Of a DNA stretch of 64,000 nucleotides, positions 33,910 through 41,935 are shown piece after piece. Origin of the DNA: Paraburkholderia solisilvae (GTDB taxonomy: Bacteria; Pseudomonadota; Gammaproteobacteria; Burkholderiales; Burkholderiaceae). The DNA is taken from NCBI RefSeq assembly GCF_902859875.1, contig NZ_CADIKF010000030.1, positions 1 to 64,000 on the forward strand. Reading direction: 5' to 3'. The notes under the pieces were generated by a model. It saw nothing but the letters and a program-made list of their open reading frames with translations. It was not told the DNA's origin and did no database searches. Positions within the stretch are counted from its first letter, which is position 1; each line of letters starts with the position of its first letter. Position numbers and translations under genes: made by a program.

Positions 33910-35484
33910 TCACCGGGCAGGCGGCGCCACAGGCCGTGCCGGCGCAACCGCGGCGACCGCGTCCGACGGCTTCGGCGGCCGGTAACCGTCAGTCAGCGTG
34001 TTCAGAAACGCGATCACGTCGGCAATTTCCGCGGCGTTCAGCGCGGGCGGCTGGCCGAGCTTGCGGTCGAACGGCGCGTCGACGACGTCGATATTCGCGT
34101 GATACTGCTGCGGCAGGTCGTCATATTTCAGCACGTTGCCATGGCGATCCACCGGGTACCACTTGCGCGGCTCGGTGTCGCGTTCGACATACCAGTGCAG
34201 CACATCATCGAGCGAGTGAAACACGCCGTTGTGGAAGAAAACATGACGCGTCGCGACGTTGCGCAGCGTCGGCGTCTTGAACAGGCCGCAGTAGTTCTTC
34301 TGGTTGCGGTAGTCGGCGCGAAGCGGGCCGCACAGCCCGAGGTCGAAGAAATGCGGATCGCGATTCTGCGCGAGCGACCGGTTGCGCGGCACGCCTAGCG
34401 CTTCGAACTGGAAATCGGTGAACGCGGCCGGAAAGACGCCGTCGCGCGACGGCTTGTCGATATGGCACGCGGCGCAATTGCCCTTGGCCGGGTCCTCGAA
34501 CAGCTTCAGTCCGTGCATTTCCTGCGCGCTCAATTGCGCTTTGCCGGCGAGATACCAGTCGTATTTGCTGTCATACGGGTGGAACGAAACCTCCTCAGCC
34601 TGGAAGCGGCCGAGCGCGAACAGCGCCTCGCTGATCAACTGGCCGGGGTTGTCGAATACGTGGGGGCCGAACAGGTCGGAGAAGCGCTTCGCGTAGTGCG
34701 CATGACGAAGCTTTTGCGTCATGTCGTCGAGGTTGCGGTTGGCCATTTCGTGCGGGTCGACGAACGGTCCGACCGCCTGCTCCTCCAGCGTATTGGCGCG
34801 GCCGTCCCAGTCGAAGCCGCCTTGCGGCACGGGCGCCGCGGCGGCTTGGGCGGGGTTTTGCTGCGCAGCGCTTTTCGCGCTGCCGGCGACCGTGCCGCTC
34901 GCCGCGGGAGGCGGTCCGGCCGGTACGTCGGTGTCGGGCATGATGCTCGGCACACCGATCGTGAACGTGGGGTTGTAGTCCAGATAGCGCAGCGACGGCA
35001 CCGCGCGCGCGCCTTCGAGATTCATGCTGATGCCCCCGAATTGCGCGGAGCGGCCGTTGGGCGGCCCATATGCGTGGTCCGGGTTGTGGCAACTGGCGCA
35101 TGCGACCCGGCCCGAGCCGGACAGGTTGCGGTCGAAGAAGATTTCCTTGCCGAGCAGCGCCATCGCGGACAGCGGCCGATGCGGACGCGCGTCGGGGTCG
35201 GCAATGGCATGCGGCCGCGCCACTGCGAATCGGGTGACAAAGGGCAACGAGGGCGGCGCGTGCGTCGCGCCGCGGGAAAGGGCCGCCGCGCCGGACGTTG
35301 CCCCGCTTTGCGCCGGCGCGAATGCGACGCTGTGCGAAGTCTTCGACTCCAGCCATCGCCAGGCGGCAACGCGCTGCCCGCCATGGTTGTGTTTAAGCCA
35401 CGTGAGCGTACCAAACGCCGCCGCCATCATTACCGCAATCGTCACGCACAGCCTGAAGTCGGACCGCGAACTCAATACCTTCAT
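33910..35484 (-). CDS. Dihaem cytochrome c peroxidase / MauG family protein
   Basis: 524 aa. The N-terminus is a membrane anchor or signal (VTIAVMMAAAFGTLTWL). Two c-type haem motifs are visible: CASCH at residues 129-133 and CAACH at 337-341. Family blocks are GKEIFFDRNLS, FDWDGRANTLEEQA and the C-terminal FKTPTLRNVATRHVFFHNG. An Ala/Pro/Ser-rich insertion (~188-222) interrupts the first domain. It is likely periplasmic, reducing peroxide or oxidising a partner protein. It lies 119 bases downstream of the phosphoesterase gene on the same strand and may be cotranscribed with it. Confidence 0.9.
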   Translation of the reverse strand: MKVLSSRSDFRLCVTIAVMMAAAFGTLTWLKHNHGGQRVAAWRWLESKTSHSVAFAPAQSGATSGAAALSRGATHAPPSLPFVTRFAVARPHAIADPDARPHRPLSAMALLGKEIFFDRNLSGSGRVACASCHNPDHAYGPPNGRSAQFGGISMNLEGARAVPSLRYLDYNPTFTIGVPSIMPDTDVPAGPPPAASGTVAGSAKSAAQQNPAQAAAAPVPQGGFDWDGRANTLEEQAVGPFVDPHEMANRNLDDMTQKLRHAHYAKRFSDLFGPHVFDNPGQLISEALFALGRFQAEEVSFHPYDSKYDWYLAGKAQLSAQEMHGLKLFEDPAKGNCAACHIDKPSRDGVFPAAFTDFQFEALGVPRNRSLAQNRDPHFFDLGLCGPLRADYRNQKNYCGLFKTPTLRNVATRHVFFHNGVFHSLDDVLHWYVERDTEPRKWYPVDRHGNVLKYDDLPQQYHANIDVVDAPFDRKLGQPPALNAAEIADVIAFLNTLTDGYRPPKPSDAVAAVAPARPVAPPAR

Positions 35485-35603
35485 GTGTCTTGCTCAAACG
35501 AGTTGCTTTTCTTGCGCTCTATACATCGCGAGCGCGCGGCGCCGGGCCCGCGTACCTGTACGGGCGCCGGCGCCGCGCGCAGAACACCGCTTGCCGCCGG
35601 CGT

Positions 35604-37346
35604 TTACTCGCCCTGCAGCTTCGCCTGCAAGCCCGGCGCGGCGCCGGAGTTCGGATCGAGAACCAGCGTCGGCGTGTTCAGCGTGAAGTCGAGCATGTTG
35701 GTGAGCGGTCCTGCGATCGAGTCGTACGAACCTTGACCGAGACGCTGTCCGTTGAGCCAGTTGTCTTCGATGAAGCGGATCAGCGAGGTCTGGTCGGTCA
35801 GCGTGTGATCGATGAAGTTCGGTTTCGCGAACGGCGAGATCACGATCAGCGGCAGACGTGGCCCGTAGCCGCAGCGTCCGTTCGCGGGCAGGCCGCTTAC
35901 GCCGGGCAGCGGGGTGGTCGTGCCCGGGCTGACAGTCGTCGAGCACACGCCGGCTCCGCTGAGCTGGTCGGCCGACGACATCGACGGGTTGACCACTGCC
36001 GGCACGTGGTCGTACCAGCCGTCCGAGTCGTCATAGGTGATGATCACCAGGGTGTTCTTCCAGTCGGGTTGCTGTTCGAGGAAGTTCACCGTGTTGACGA
36101 GGTAGGCCTGCTCGCTCAGCGGATCGGATGTCGCCGAGTGGCCGCTTTGCCATGACGGCGCCTTCAGGAAGCTCACCGACGGCCAGTTGCCAGCCTGCAC
36201 CGCGGCAAAGAAATCGTCGGTGTCGTACTGGTGGTTCGCACCGCCGTCGTTGTTCGTGCCGATCGCCATCAGCGACGACGGCCGTGTGTGCTGCGGGTTG
36301 GCGGTCGACTTGTAGTACTGGAACGGCGCGTGTTCCGGATCGTTGTCAGGAATATAACCGCCGACGATCTCCGAGAAGGTCGAACGCAGGCAGCCCGTGG
36401 TGCCATTCGGGTTGGTCTGCGTCAGATCGAAGCCGCCCTGGAACCAGCCCCACGTGATGCCGCCGGCATTCAGCAGGTCGCCGATGTTTTTGCTCGTCAT
36501 CATGGCGGTCGTGCCGGCAGGCGAGCAGACGTCGCCGGTCGGGAAAATATCGCTCATCAGCGTATCGGTGCCGGTGCCGGTGCCGTCGTCCATGGCGGCG
36601 CCGGTCGGCGCGGTCGGGACGACGCCGTTGGTCTGCCCGGATACGAGGTTGATCGCGCCCTGCGTCGACGAACCGAAGGTGGTGCCGTGGAAGGCGTCGC
36701 TCATCGAGAAGTTTTGCGCGTAGTTCCACAGCGCGGTGACCGTATTGCCGTCGTAGTAGCCCATCACTAGGCCGGTCGTGGCGAACGGTCCGGTGCCGTC
36801 TGCCAGCGTCTCGCCTTTGCCGGTGAACAGCGGGAACAGGTCCATCACAGGGGGAGCCGTCGTGACGACTCCGTCGAACGCTTCCTGCTCGTTCGTGTAG
36901 CCGTGGCTCTGGTCAGCGGTCAGTGCCTGGCTGCGATCGAGGCGGAACGGATTGGTCGCGCCCTTGGCGTTTCGCATATTCTGGAGGTTCGGATTGTCGG
37001 TCAATAGCAGGCTGGTGGCGATCGTCGTGCCCGGCTGAATCAGATTCTCGGCAGCGGGTGTATTTTTCGCGGCGATAAATGGCAGTTCGTCCGGATTGGT
37101 CGGATTGCCTGCTATCGGATACGTGCCGAAATAATGATCGAAGGAGTTGTTTTCCTGATAGAGAATGACGATGTGCTTGATTGGCGTCGCGGTATTTGCT
37201 GCGTCCTGCGCACTGATTGAACTGGTGCTGGCGGGTGGCGTCGGAGTGCTTGCCGTGGGGGAACTTCCACCCGAATCCGACCCGCCGCAGCCGTATAGCA
37301 GCAGGGCCGCGCCGGCAATCACGCCGGCCAGAAGATTGCGTGTCAT
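35604..37346 (-). CDS. Lipoprotein phosphoesterase (phospholipase C / AcpA-type acid phosphatase family)
   Basis: 580 aa. A lipoprotein signal (LLAGVIAGAALLLYGC) is followed by a Gly/Ser/Thr/Pro linker. The phosphoesterase family signature HIVILYQENNSFDHYFGTYP (around residues 59-78) carries the metal-binding Glu-Asn and is typical of phospholipase C and AcpA. Later blocks NTLVIITYDDSDGWYDHVP and RLPLIVISPFAKPNFIDHTL complete the metal site. Substrate (phospholipid or phosphomonoester) is not decidable from sequence. It is exported and probably lipid-anchored. AAGGACC lies before the ATG. First gene of a pair with the dihaem peroxidase. Confidence 0.9.
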   Translation of the reverse strand: MTRNLLAGVIAGAALLLYGCGGSDSGGSSPTASTPTPPASTSSISAQDAANTATPIKHIVILYQENNSFDHYFGTYPIAGNPTNPDELPFIAAKNTPAAENLIQPGTTIATSLLLTDNPNLQNMRNAKGATNPFRLDRSQALTADQSHGYTNEQEAFDGVVTTAPPVMDLFPLFTGKGETLADGTGPFATTGLVMGYYDGNTVTALWNYAQNFSMSDAFHGTTFGSSTQGAINLVSGQTNGVVPTAPTGAAMDDGTGTGTDTLMSDIFPTGDVCSPAGTTAMMTSKNIGDLLNAGGITWGWFQGGFDLTQTNPNGTTGCLRSTFSEIVGGYIPDNDPEHAPFQYYKSTANPQHTRPSSLMAIGTNNDGGANHQYDTDDFFAAVQAGNWPSVSFLKAPSWQSGHSATSDPLSEQAYLVNTVNFLEQQPDWKNTLVIITYDDSDGWYDHVPAVVNPSMSSADQLSGAGVCSTTVSPGTTTPLPGVSGLPANGRCGYGPRLPLIVISPFAKPNFIDHTLTDQTSLIRFIEDNWLNGQRLGQGSYDSIAGPLTNMLDFTLNTPTLVLDPNSGAAPGLQAKLQGE

Positions 37347-37739
37347 TTAAACTGGTCCTTATATTTCGAATACCAAATGGGGGAGGCAGGAGGAGAATGC
37401 CATTTGGATATTCCTTGGCCGTGACAGATATTTTTTGTGAAATCCAGCCATGGCTTTCTAAATCATAAAGGCAGGGATTCAGTTATCTGAGTGAGATAAA
37501 TCTGAAATAAATCGCTAAAGCGATTATTTAAGAATGAGTGAAAAGCGGCTTTCGCGCGATAAGCGCGTCTGGCGGGAAGCTTGGGGAATGGGGGGGCGTG
37601 CAATGGACGCGGGTGCCGCGTGCAATGCGCGCACCACGCTAAGGACGACGGGCAGCCGAGTGGCCGCGATGAGTGAAGTGTGTCGCGCGGCGGTCTCAGG
37701 CATCACCGCCGCGCGTGACCGACTACCGGACGCGTCCGC
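37347..37739. other. AT-richer upstream region of the phosphoesterase gene
   Basis: 393 bases between two leftward genes. The right half of the AT-rich part contains the palindrome AATCGCT-AA-AGCGATT at 37510-37525, flanked by A/T runs. It could be a terminator-like hairpin for the upstream dehydratase gene or an operator. The segment 37347-37530 is clearly lower in GC than its neighbours and probably carries the phosphoesterase promoter. No gene seen. Confidence 0.5.
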
Positions 37740-39275
37740 TCACATCTGCGCGCCGATCATCCACGGTACGAACTCTTCATTGCCGATGCCGAGCGCTTCG
37801 CTTTTCGACGCATCGCCCGACGCGATGCGCACGATCGCGCGGAAAATCTCCTCACCCTTCTGTTCGACCGTCGCGGAGCCATCCATGATTTCGCCGCAGT
37901 TGATGTCCATATCGTCGCGCATGCGCTGGTACATCTTCGAGTTCGTCGCGACCTTGATCGACGGCGCGGGTTTCGCGCCGAAGCACGAACCGCGGCCCGT
38001 GGTGAACACGACGAGGTTCGCGCCGCTCGCGATCTGGCCGGTCGCGCCCATCGGGTCGTAGCCGGGCGCATCCATAAACACGAGGCCGTGCTTGTCGACC
38101 GGCTCCGCGTACTTGTAGACATCGACGAGCGGCGTCGAACCGCTTTTCGCCACCGCGCCGAGCGACTTCTCGAGAATCGTGGTCAGGCCGCCAGCCTTGT
38201 TGCCGGGTGTCGGATTGTTGTCGATGCTGCCTTTTTCGCGCTCCGCGTAGCCTTCCCACCAGCGGATCCGCTCGACCACTTTTTCGCCGACTTCGCGCGA
38301 CACCGCGCGGCGCGTCAGCAGATGTTCGGCACCGTAGATTTCCGGCGTTTCGGTCAGGATCGCGGTGCCGCCGTGCTTGACGAGCAGATCGACCGCCGCG
38401 CCTAAAGCAGGGTTCGCGGTAATGCCCGAGTGACCGTCCGAGCCGCCGCATTGCAAGGCGACGCACAGGTGCGAAACCGGCATCGGCTCGCGTACCACCT
38501 GGTTGGCCACCGGCAGCATCCGGTCGACGGCTTCGATCACCGCGTCGACGGTCTTCTGCGTGCCGCCGAGTTCCTGCATCACGAGCGGCACGACCATCGG
38601 CCCGGGCGTCACGCCTTCGGCGACAAAGAGCGCGCCCATCTGGTTCGATTCGCAGCCGAGACCCACCACGACGATGCCCGCGAAGTTCGCATGCCGCGCA
38701 TAGCCGCCGATCGTGCGGCGCAATTGCTGGATGCCTTCGCCGTGGTGATCGATACAGCAGCCGAAGCTGTGCGACAGCGGCACGATGCCGTCGACGTTCG
38801 GATACGCGTCGAGCATGCCGGGCCGCGAGAAATGCTGCGCGGCCATTTTCGTGACGCTCGCCGAGCAGTTCACCGTGCTGATGATGCCGATATAGTTGCG
38901 CGTCGCGACGCGGCCGTCGGCGCGCCGGATGCCCATGAAGGTCAGCGGTTCGGCCGCGTTCTGCACCGGCTTCACGTCGCTGCTGAACGCGTAGTCGCGC
39001 TCGAAGTCGCCCATCGCGAGGTTGTGCACGTGTACGTGCTCGCCGGGTTCGATCGCCTGTGTCGCGAAGCCGATAATCTGGCCGTAGCGGCGCACCGGGC
39101 TGCCCGGCGCGACCGCGCGTATCGCGACCTTGTGCGCTTCGGGAATGTCGGCGAGCACCGTGAGTCCGTGCAGATCGTCGAGCGAGGTGCCGCGCGAAAT
39201 CGCTTGCCGCGCGATGGCGACGTCGTCGTCGGCGTGCAGTTTGATGACCGCCGAAGCGGCTGTGATGTCGGCCAT
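37740..39275 (-). CDS. UxaA/GarD family sugar-acid dehydratase
   Basis: 511 aa. It is a member of the altronate/galactarate dehydratase family, which dehydrates hexonate or hexarate sugar acids. The N-terminal SAF-like domain (VIKLHADDDVAIARQAI; HVHNLAM) is followed by the catalytic part: VATRNYIGIISTVNCSAS, SHSFGCCIDHHGEG, VVGLGCESNQMG, LQCGGSDGHSGITANPALG and FTTGRGSCFG. The conserved Cys residues fit the iron-dependent family. Length lies between E. coli UxaA (495) and GarD (523), so the exact substrate is open. It is divergent from a FadR-type regulator that probably controls it. Confidence 0.88.
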   Translation of the reverse strand: MADITAASAVIKLHADDDVAIARQAISRGTSLDDLHGLTVLADIPEAHKVAIRAVAPGSPVRRYGQIIGFATQAIEPGEHVHVHNLAMGDFERDYAFSSDVKPVQNAAEPLTFMGIRRADGRVATRNYIGIISTVNCSASVTKMAAQHFSRPGMLDAYPNVDGIVPLSHSFGCCIDHHGEGIQQLRRTIGGYARHANFAGIVVVGLGCESNQMGALFVAEGVTPGPMVVPLVMQELGGTQKTVDAVIEAVDRMLPVANQVVREPMPVSHLCVALQCGGSDGHSGITANPALGAAVDLLVKHGGTAILTETPEIYGAEHLLTRRAVSREVGEKVVERIRWWEGYAEREKGSIDNNPTPGNKAGGLTTILEKSLGAVAKSGSTPLVDVYKYAEPVDKHGLVFMDAPGYDPMGATGQIASGANLVVFTTGRGSCFGAKPAPSIKVATNSKMYQRMRDDMDINCGEIMDGSATVEQKGEEIFRAIVRIASGDASKSEALGIGNEEFVPWMIGAQM

Positions 39276-39425
39276 GCTTTAATCTCCAGTCTCATGCCGC
39301 ATGAGTCCTGGTTGGCGCTCGGGCGCAGAACCGGGCTGTTGCGGCGATAGGTATGGATGCACGCGTGCGGCGGGCATCATGTGGGGTGTGACGCAGTATG
39401 CGAAGCCGCACAGGCGGCCGCAAAC

Positions 39426-39436
39426 TGGTCGGACCA
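39426..39436. promoter_or_regulatory. FadR/GntR-type operator palindrome
   Basis: TGGTC-G-GACCA, within AAACTGGTCGGACCAATCC. The core matches the TGGTnnGACCA form used by FadR-subfamily GntR regulators; the E. coli FadR site has the same CTGGTC.GAC core. It lies 45 bases before the start of the FadR-type gene and 150 bases before the divergent dehydratase gene. A looser GATCCGGTCGAACC follows at 39447. Confidence 0.6.
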
Positions 39437-39481
39437 ATCCGGAACCGATCCGGTCGAACCAGCGAAACAAGGAGACATGAG

Positions 39482-40198
39482 ATGGGACAGCGAAGCGAGC
39501 CGGACAGTGCGCTGGGTCATGTCGTCAGGCAGATTGAAAGCCGGCTGCTCGACCCGGATCTGAAACCGGGCGCGCGGCTGCCGTCCGAGCGCGCGATGGC
39601 CGAAGCGTTCGGCACATCGCGCTCGACGGTCAGGGAAGCGGTCGCGCGCCTCGTCGCGCGCGGCGCGCTCGAAACGCGGCGCGGCGCCGGTGTGTTCGTC
39701 AGCGCCGCGCCGCAGGTGATGCCCGATTCGTTATGGCTGCAACGCAGCGGTGAAGGTGCGCCGCAGCGCCGCGAAACGCTCGAATTCCGCGCGATCTTCG
39801 AATGCTGTGTCGCGCGCTTTGCCGCGGAACGCGCCAGTGCCGAAGAACGCAAACGGCTCGGCACGGTGCTGCGCGATATGACGCGCGCGGTGGAAGCAGG
39901 CGATGTGGACGCCGAAGCGCGCGGCGACGCGACTTTCCATCTGACGCTCGCCGCGATGGCGCACAACTTTATGCTGACGCGTTTTTACACGACGGTGGTC
40001 GATCAGTTGCGCGATCACATCACGCGTAACACGTATGCGGCGATGCTCGATTTGCCGCATGCGAAGGCCCGCTCGATCGCACGCCTCGCGCAGCACGAAA
40101 GCATCTATCGCGCGATCTGCGAGCGCGCGCCTGAAGGCGCCGCGCAGGCGATGGCGCAGCACCTCGCGTTTGTCGGCGAGCAGTTCAACGCGGGGTGA
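39482..40198 (+). CDS. FadR/GntR-family transcriptional regulator
   Basis: 238 aa. N-terminal GntR winged helix: GARLPSERAMAEAFGTSRSTVREAVARLVARGALETRRGAGVFV. C-terminal all-helical FCD ligand domain (~95-225), with ETLEFRAIFECCVARFAA, AEARGDATFHLTLAAMAHN and HESIYRAICERAPEGAAQAMAQHL carrying the metal-binding His residues. AAGGAGACATGAG precedes the ATG at 39482. Probable repressor of the divergent UxaA/GarD-type gene, responding to a sugar acid; that is inference from context. Confidence 0.9.
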   Translation: MGQRSEPDSALGHVVRQIESRLLDPDLKPGARLPSERAMAEAFGTSRSTVREAVARLVARGALETRRGAGVFVSAAPQVMPDSLWLQRSGEGAPQRRETLEFRAIFECCVARFAAERASAEERKRLGTVLRDMTRAVEAGDVDAEARGDATFHLTLAAMAHNFMLTRFYTTVVDQLRDHITRNTYAAMLDLPHAKARSIARLAQHESIYRAICERAPEGAAQAMAQHLAFVGEQFNAG

Positions 40199-40620
40199 GG
40201 GCGCGTTTCGGAGATCAGGCGAATCAGGCCGTCAACGCTGCCGGTGCAACAGCCGCGCGTACGTGAAGCAATCCGCCGTAAACACATTGGCGGCGACCTC
40301 GAACACCACGCCGCGCTGATCGACAGCGTGGCGCGTGGGCTCGAGCGCATGCTTCAGAAAGGCCGTACGCATGTATGACGTGCTGTCGGCAAACGCAACG
40401 ATTCGCGCACGCTTCGACGGCACGCAATTGCGCACGCTGACCGATCCGTTGAAATACCTCGGTGCGGCCGCGTCGATGGCGCGCGACGTCGCGCATGCAC
40501 CGATGGGCACCGCTAACCTCCTGTTACGAATGTGTGCCCGGCGTAGCACCTGTGTCGATCTCCGGCTCCTACACTGCGAACCAGTTTCACAGTCACGCAC
40601 TGGACGTGCAAGGAGTCAAA
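40199..40620. other. Gene-poor region before the small secreted protein
   Basis: 422 bases without an intact gene. It contains the possible lyase-family remnant at 40335-40505. The promoter of the small secreted-protein gene should lie near 40500-40600, but no confident pair of hexamers was chosen. Confidence 0.45.
40335..40505 (+). pseudogene. Possible C-terminal remnant of a PcaB/adenylosuccinate lyase-family enzyme
   Basis: The segment MYDVLSANATIRARFDGTQL followed by RTLTDPLKYLGAAASMARDV resembles the C-terminus of 3-carboxy-muconate cycloisomerase-type lyases (LTDPxxYLGxA then a helix). It has no start of its own, and the frame does not end where such proteins normally stop. Competing frames in this GC-rich DNA make this tentative. 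Confidence 0.28.
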
Positions 40621-40923
40621 ATGAACAAGAAGGTGCTCGGCGCGGTACTCGGTTTCGCGGTCGGTGTGGCAACGTTGGGTGCGTCGACGGCGGCATCGGC
40701 GCATGTGGATGTGGCGGTGGGCCTAGGCATTCCGCTGGTTGCGCCGGCGCCGGTCTATGCACCGCCGCCTCCGCCGCCGGTAGTGGTGGCGCAGGAGCCC
40801 GTCGCGGTCGGATATGGCTACGGTTATGGCCCGGACTGGCGCGAGCGCCGCGCGTGGCGTGAACGCGAATGGCGCCGCCGCGAGTGGCGCGAGCGTGAGT
40901 GGCACGAACGTCACGGTTGGTGA
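40621..40923 (+). CDS. Small exported protein with Pro-rich and Trp/Arg/Glu-repeat regions
   Basis: 100 aa. Clear Sec signal (NKKVLGAVLGFAVGVATLGA, cleavage near ASA-H). The mature part has VDVAVGLGIPLVAPAPVYAPPPPPPVVV, resembling PXPV-repeat proteins of Burkholderia. It then has YGYGYG and a C-terminal array of (R/W)(R)EREW units: WRERRAWREREWRRREWREREWHERHGW. AAGGAG precedes the ATG. Periplasmic or cell-surface; function unknown. Confidence 0.85.
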   Translation: MNKKVLGAVLGFAVGVATLGASTAASAHVDVAVGLGIPLVAPAPVYAPPPPPPVVVAQEPVAVGYGYGYGPDWRERRAWREREWRRREWREREWHERHGW

Positions 40924-40983
40924 TGACGCGTGGTGACGCGCGTTGAAGCGGACTCGCCGGCCGGCGCGGTGAGCTAAAGGCGC

Positions 40984-41008
40984 CCGCCGCGCGCAAACAG
41001 CGCGGCGG
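40984..41008. terminator. Bidirectional hairpin between convergent genes
   Basis: CCGCCGCGC (40984-40992), loop GCAAACA, GCGCGGCGG (41000-41008). Perfect 9-bp stem located between the stop of the small exported protein and the stop of the convergent FadR-type gene. It has only short T-rich tails (CTTCGCGTT to the right, CTTTAG on the other strand). Confidence 0.5.
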
Positions 41009-41032
41009 CTTCGCGTTGCATGCCGCGCCCGG

Positions 41033-41710
41033 CTATTGACTGCGCTGTGCGCCGCGCTCGCGCGCGGCCACTCTCATCTGCACGCTCAACAGATGTTCGC
41101 GCATCCGCTGTTCGGCGAGCTCGCTGTCGCGCGCGATCATCGCGGCGACGATCGCCTGGTGCTGTTCCGCAAAACGCAGCCGCGTGTCCTGGTCGACGGT
41201 TTTTTCGCGCAAGGCGGGCTTCACGCGCACCCCGTTGATCGCTTCGAGCAGCGCAATGATGGCCGGGTTGCGCGTGGCCTGCGCGAGCAACAGGTGAAAA
41301 CGGTGATCCCACTGCTGCCATTCGTAGTCGGTCCGGGTCGACCCGTTTTTCTTCGCGACCTTGTCGAGTTCGGCAAGATCGGCAGGGCTCGCTTTCATCG
41401 TTGCAAGCGCAACCAGGGCGGGCTCGATCATCAGGCGCATTTCGGCGACGTCCGACGGACTGGTGCCGACCGCGAGGCCGTTCAGCTTCTGCACAAACTT
41501 GAGCGGCCGCGCGCCGAGATAGGTGCCGCGGCCGACCCCGCGCCAGATGCGTCCGGCCGCTTCGAGCGACGCGAGTGCATTGCGCAGTTCGCGCCGGCTG
41601 ATCGACAGGTCTTCCGCAAGCTTGCGTTCCGCGGGCAGCGGATCGCCATCGCGCAGTTCGTGCCTCGCGATGTAGTCGACAAGGCGGTCCAGCACCGAAA
41701 TTTCAGACAT
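41033..41710 (-). CDS. FadR/GntR-family regulator of the GGT-MFS locus
   Basis: 225 aa. The GntR winged helix is at the N-terminus (GDPLPAERKLAEDLSISRRELRNALASLEAAGRIWRGVGRGTYLG), followed by an FCD domain (DVAEMRLMIEPALVALA; WDHRFHLLLAQATRNPAIIALLEAIN; FAEQHQAIVAAMIARDSELAEQRMREHL). It is divergent from the GGT-MFS-GAF operon. Two palindromes with identical GAACCA/TGGTTC arms lie in the 225-base gap, one 13 bases from this gene's start codon and one upstream of the GGT gene. This fits autoregulation plus control of the operon. Confidence 0.9.
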   Translation of the reverse strand: MSEISVLDRLVDYIARHELRDGDPLPAERKLAEDLSISRRELRNALASLEAAGRIWRGVGRGTYLGARPLKFVQKLNGLAVGTSPSDVAEMRLMIEPALVALATMKASPADLAELDKVAKKNGSTRTDYEWQQWDHRFHLLLAQATRNPAIIALLEAINGVRVKPALREKTVDQDTRLRFAEQHQAIVAAMIARDSELAEQRMREHLLSVQMRVAARERGAQRSQ

Positions 41711-41722
41711 GACCCCCGCTCC

Positions 41723-41743
41723 GAACCAATTTCATATTGGTTC
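41723..41743. promoter_or_regulatory. Palindromic operator 1 (GAACCAAT-N5-ATTGGTTC)
   Basis: Perfect 8-base arms GAACCAAT and ATTGGTTC separated by TTCAT. Located just upstream of the FadR-type gene start, where a bound dimer would block its own expression. It shares its arms with operator 2 at 41871. Confidence 0.7.
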
Positions 41744-41779
41744 GATATTATCACGGTGGAAGCGTTTTCAATATTTTCC

Positions 41780-41808
41780 TTGACTAATGCTTATTGAACA
41801 TAAAATAT
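41780..41808 (+). promoter_or_regulatory. Candidate sigma-70 promoter of the GGT-MFS-GAF operon
   Basis: TTGACT at 41780-41785. A -10 of TAAAAT (15-base spacer) or AAATAT (17-base spacer) follows, within a conspicuously AT-rich stretch. It lies between the two operators. Confidence 0.45.
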
Positions 41809-41870
41809 CTAAATAAAACATCATACTTACCAGTGAAAATCCGAATCGGATCCGAATTGAAAGGCAATTT

Positions 41871-41890
41871 GAACCAATCATTAATGGTTC
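41871..41890. promoter_or_regulatory. Palindromic operator 2 (GAACCA-N8-TGGTTC)
   Basis: GAACCAATCATTAATGGTTC, the same arms as operator 1 with a slightly shorter centre. It ends 45 bases before the GGT start codon and lies downstream of the candidate promoter, a repressing position. Confidence 0.68.
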
Positions 41891-41935
41891 GGTGTGACAG
41901 GTTTGTTTCAATGGGGTTTCAACGAGACTGACTCA

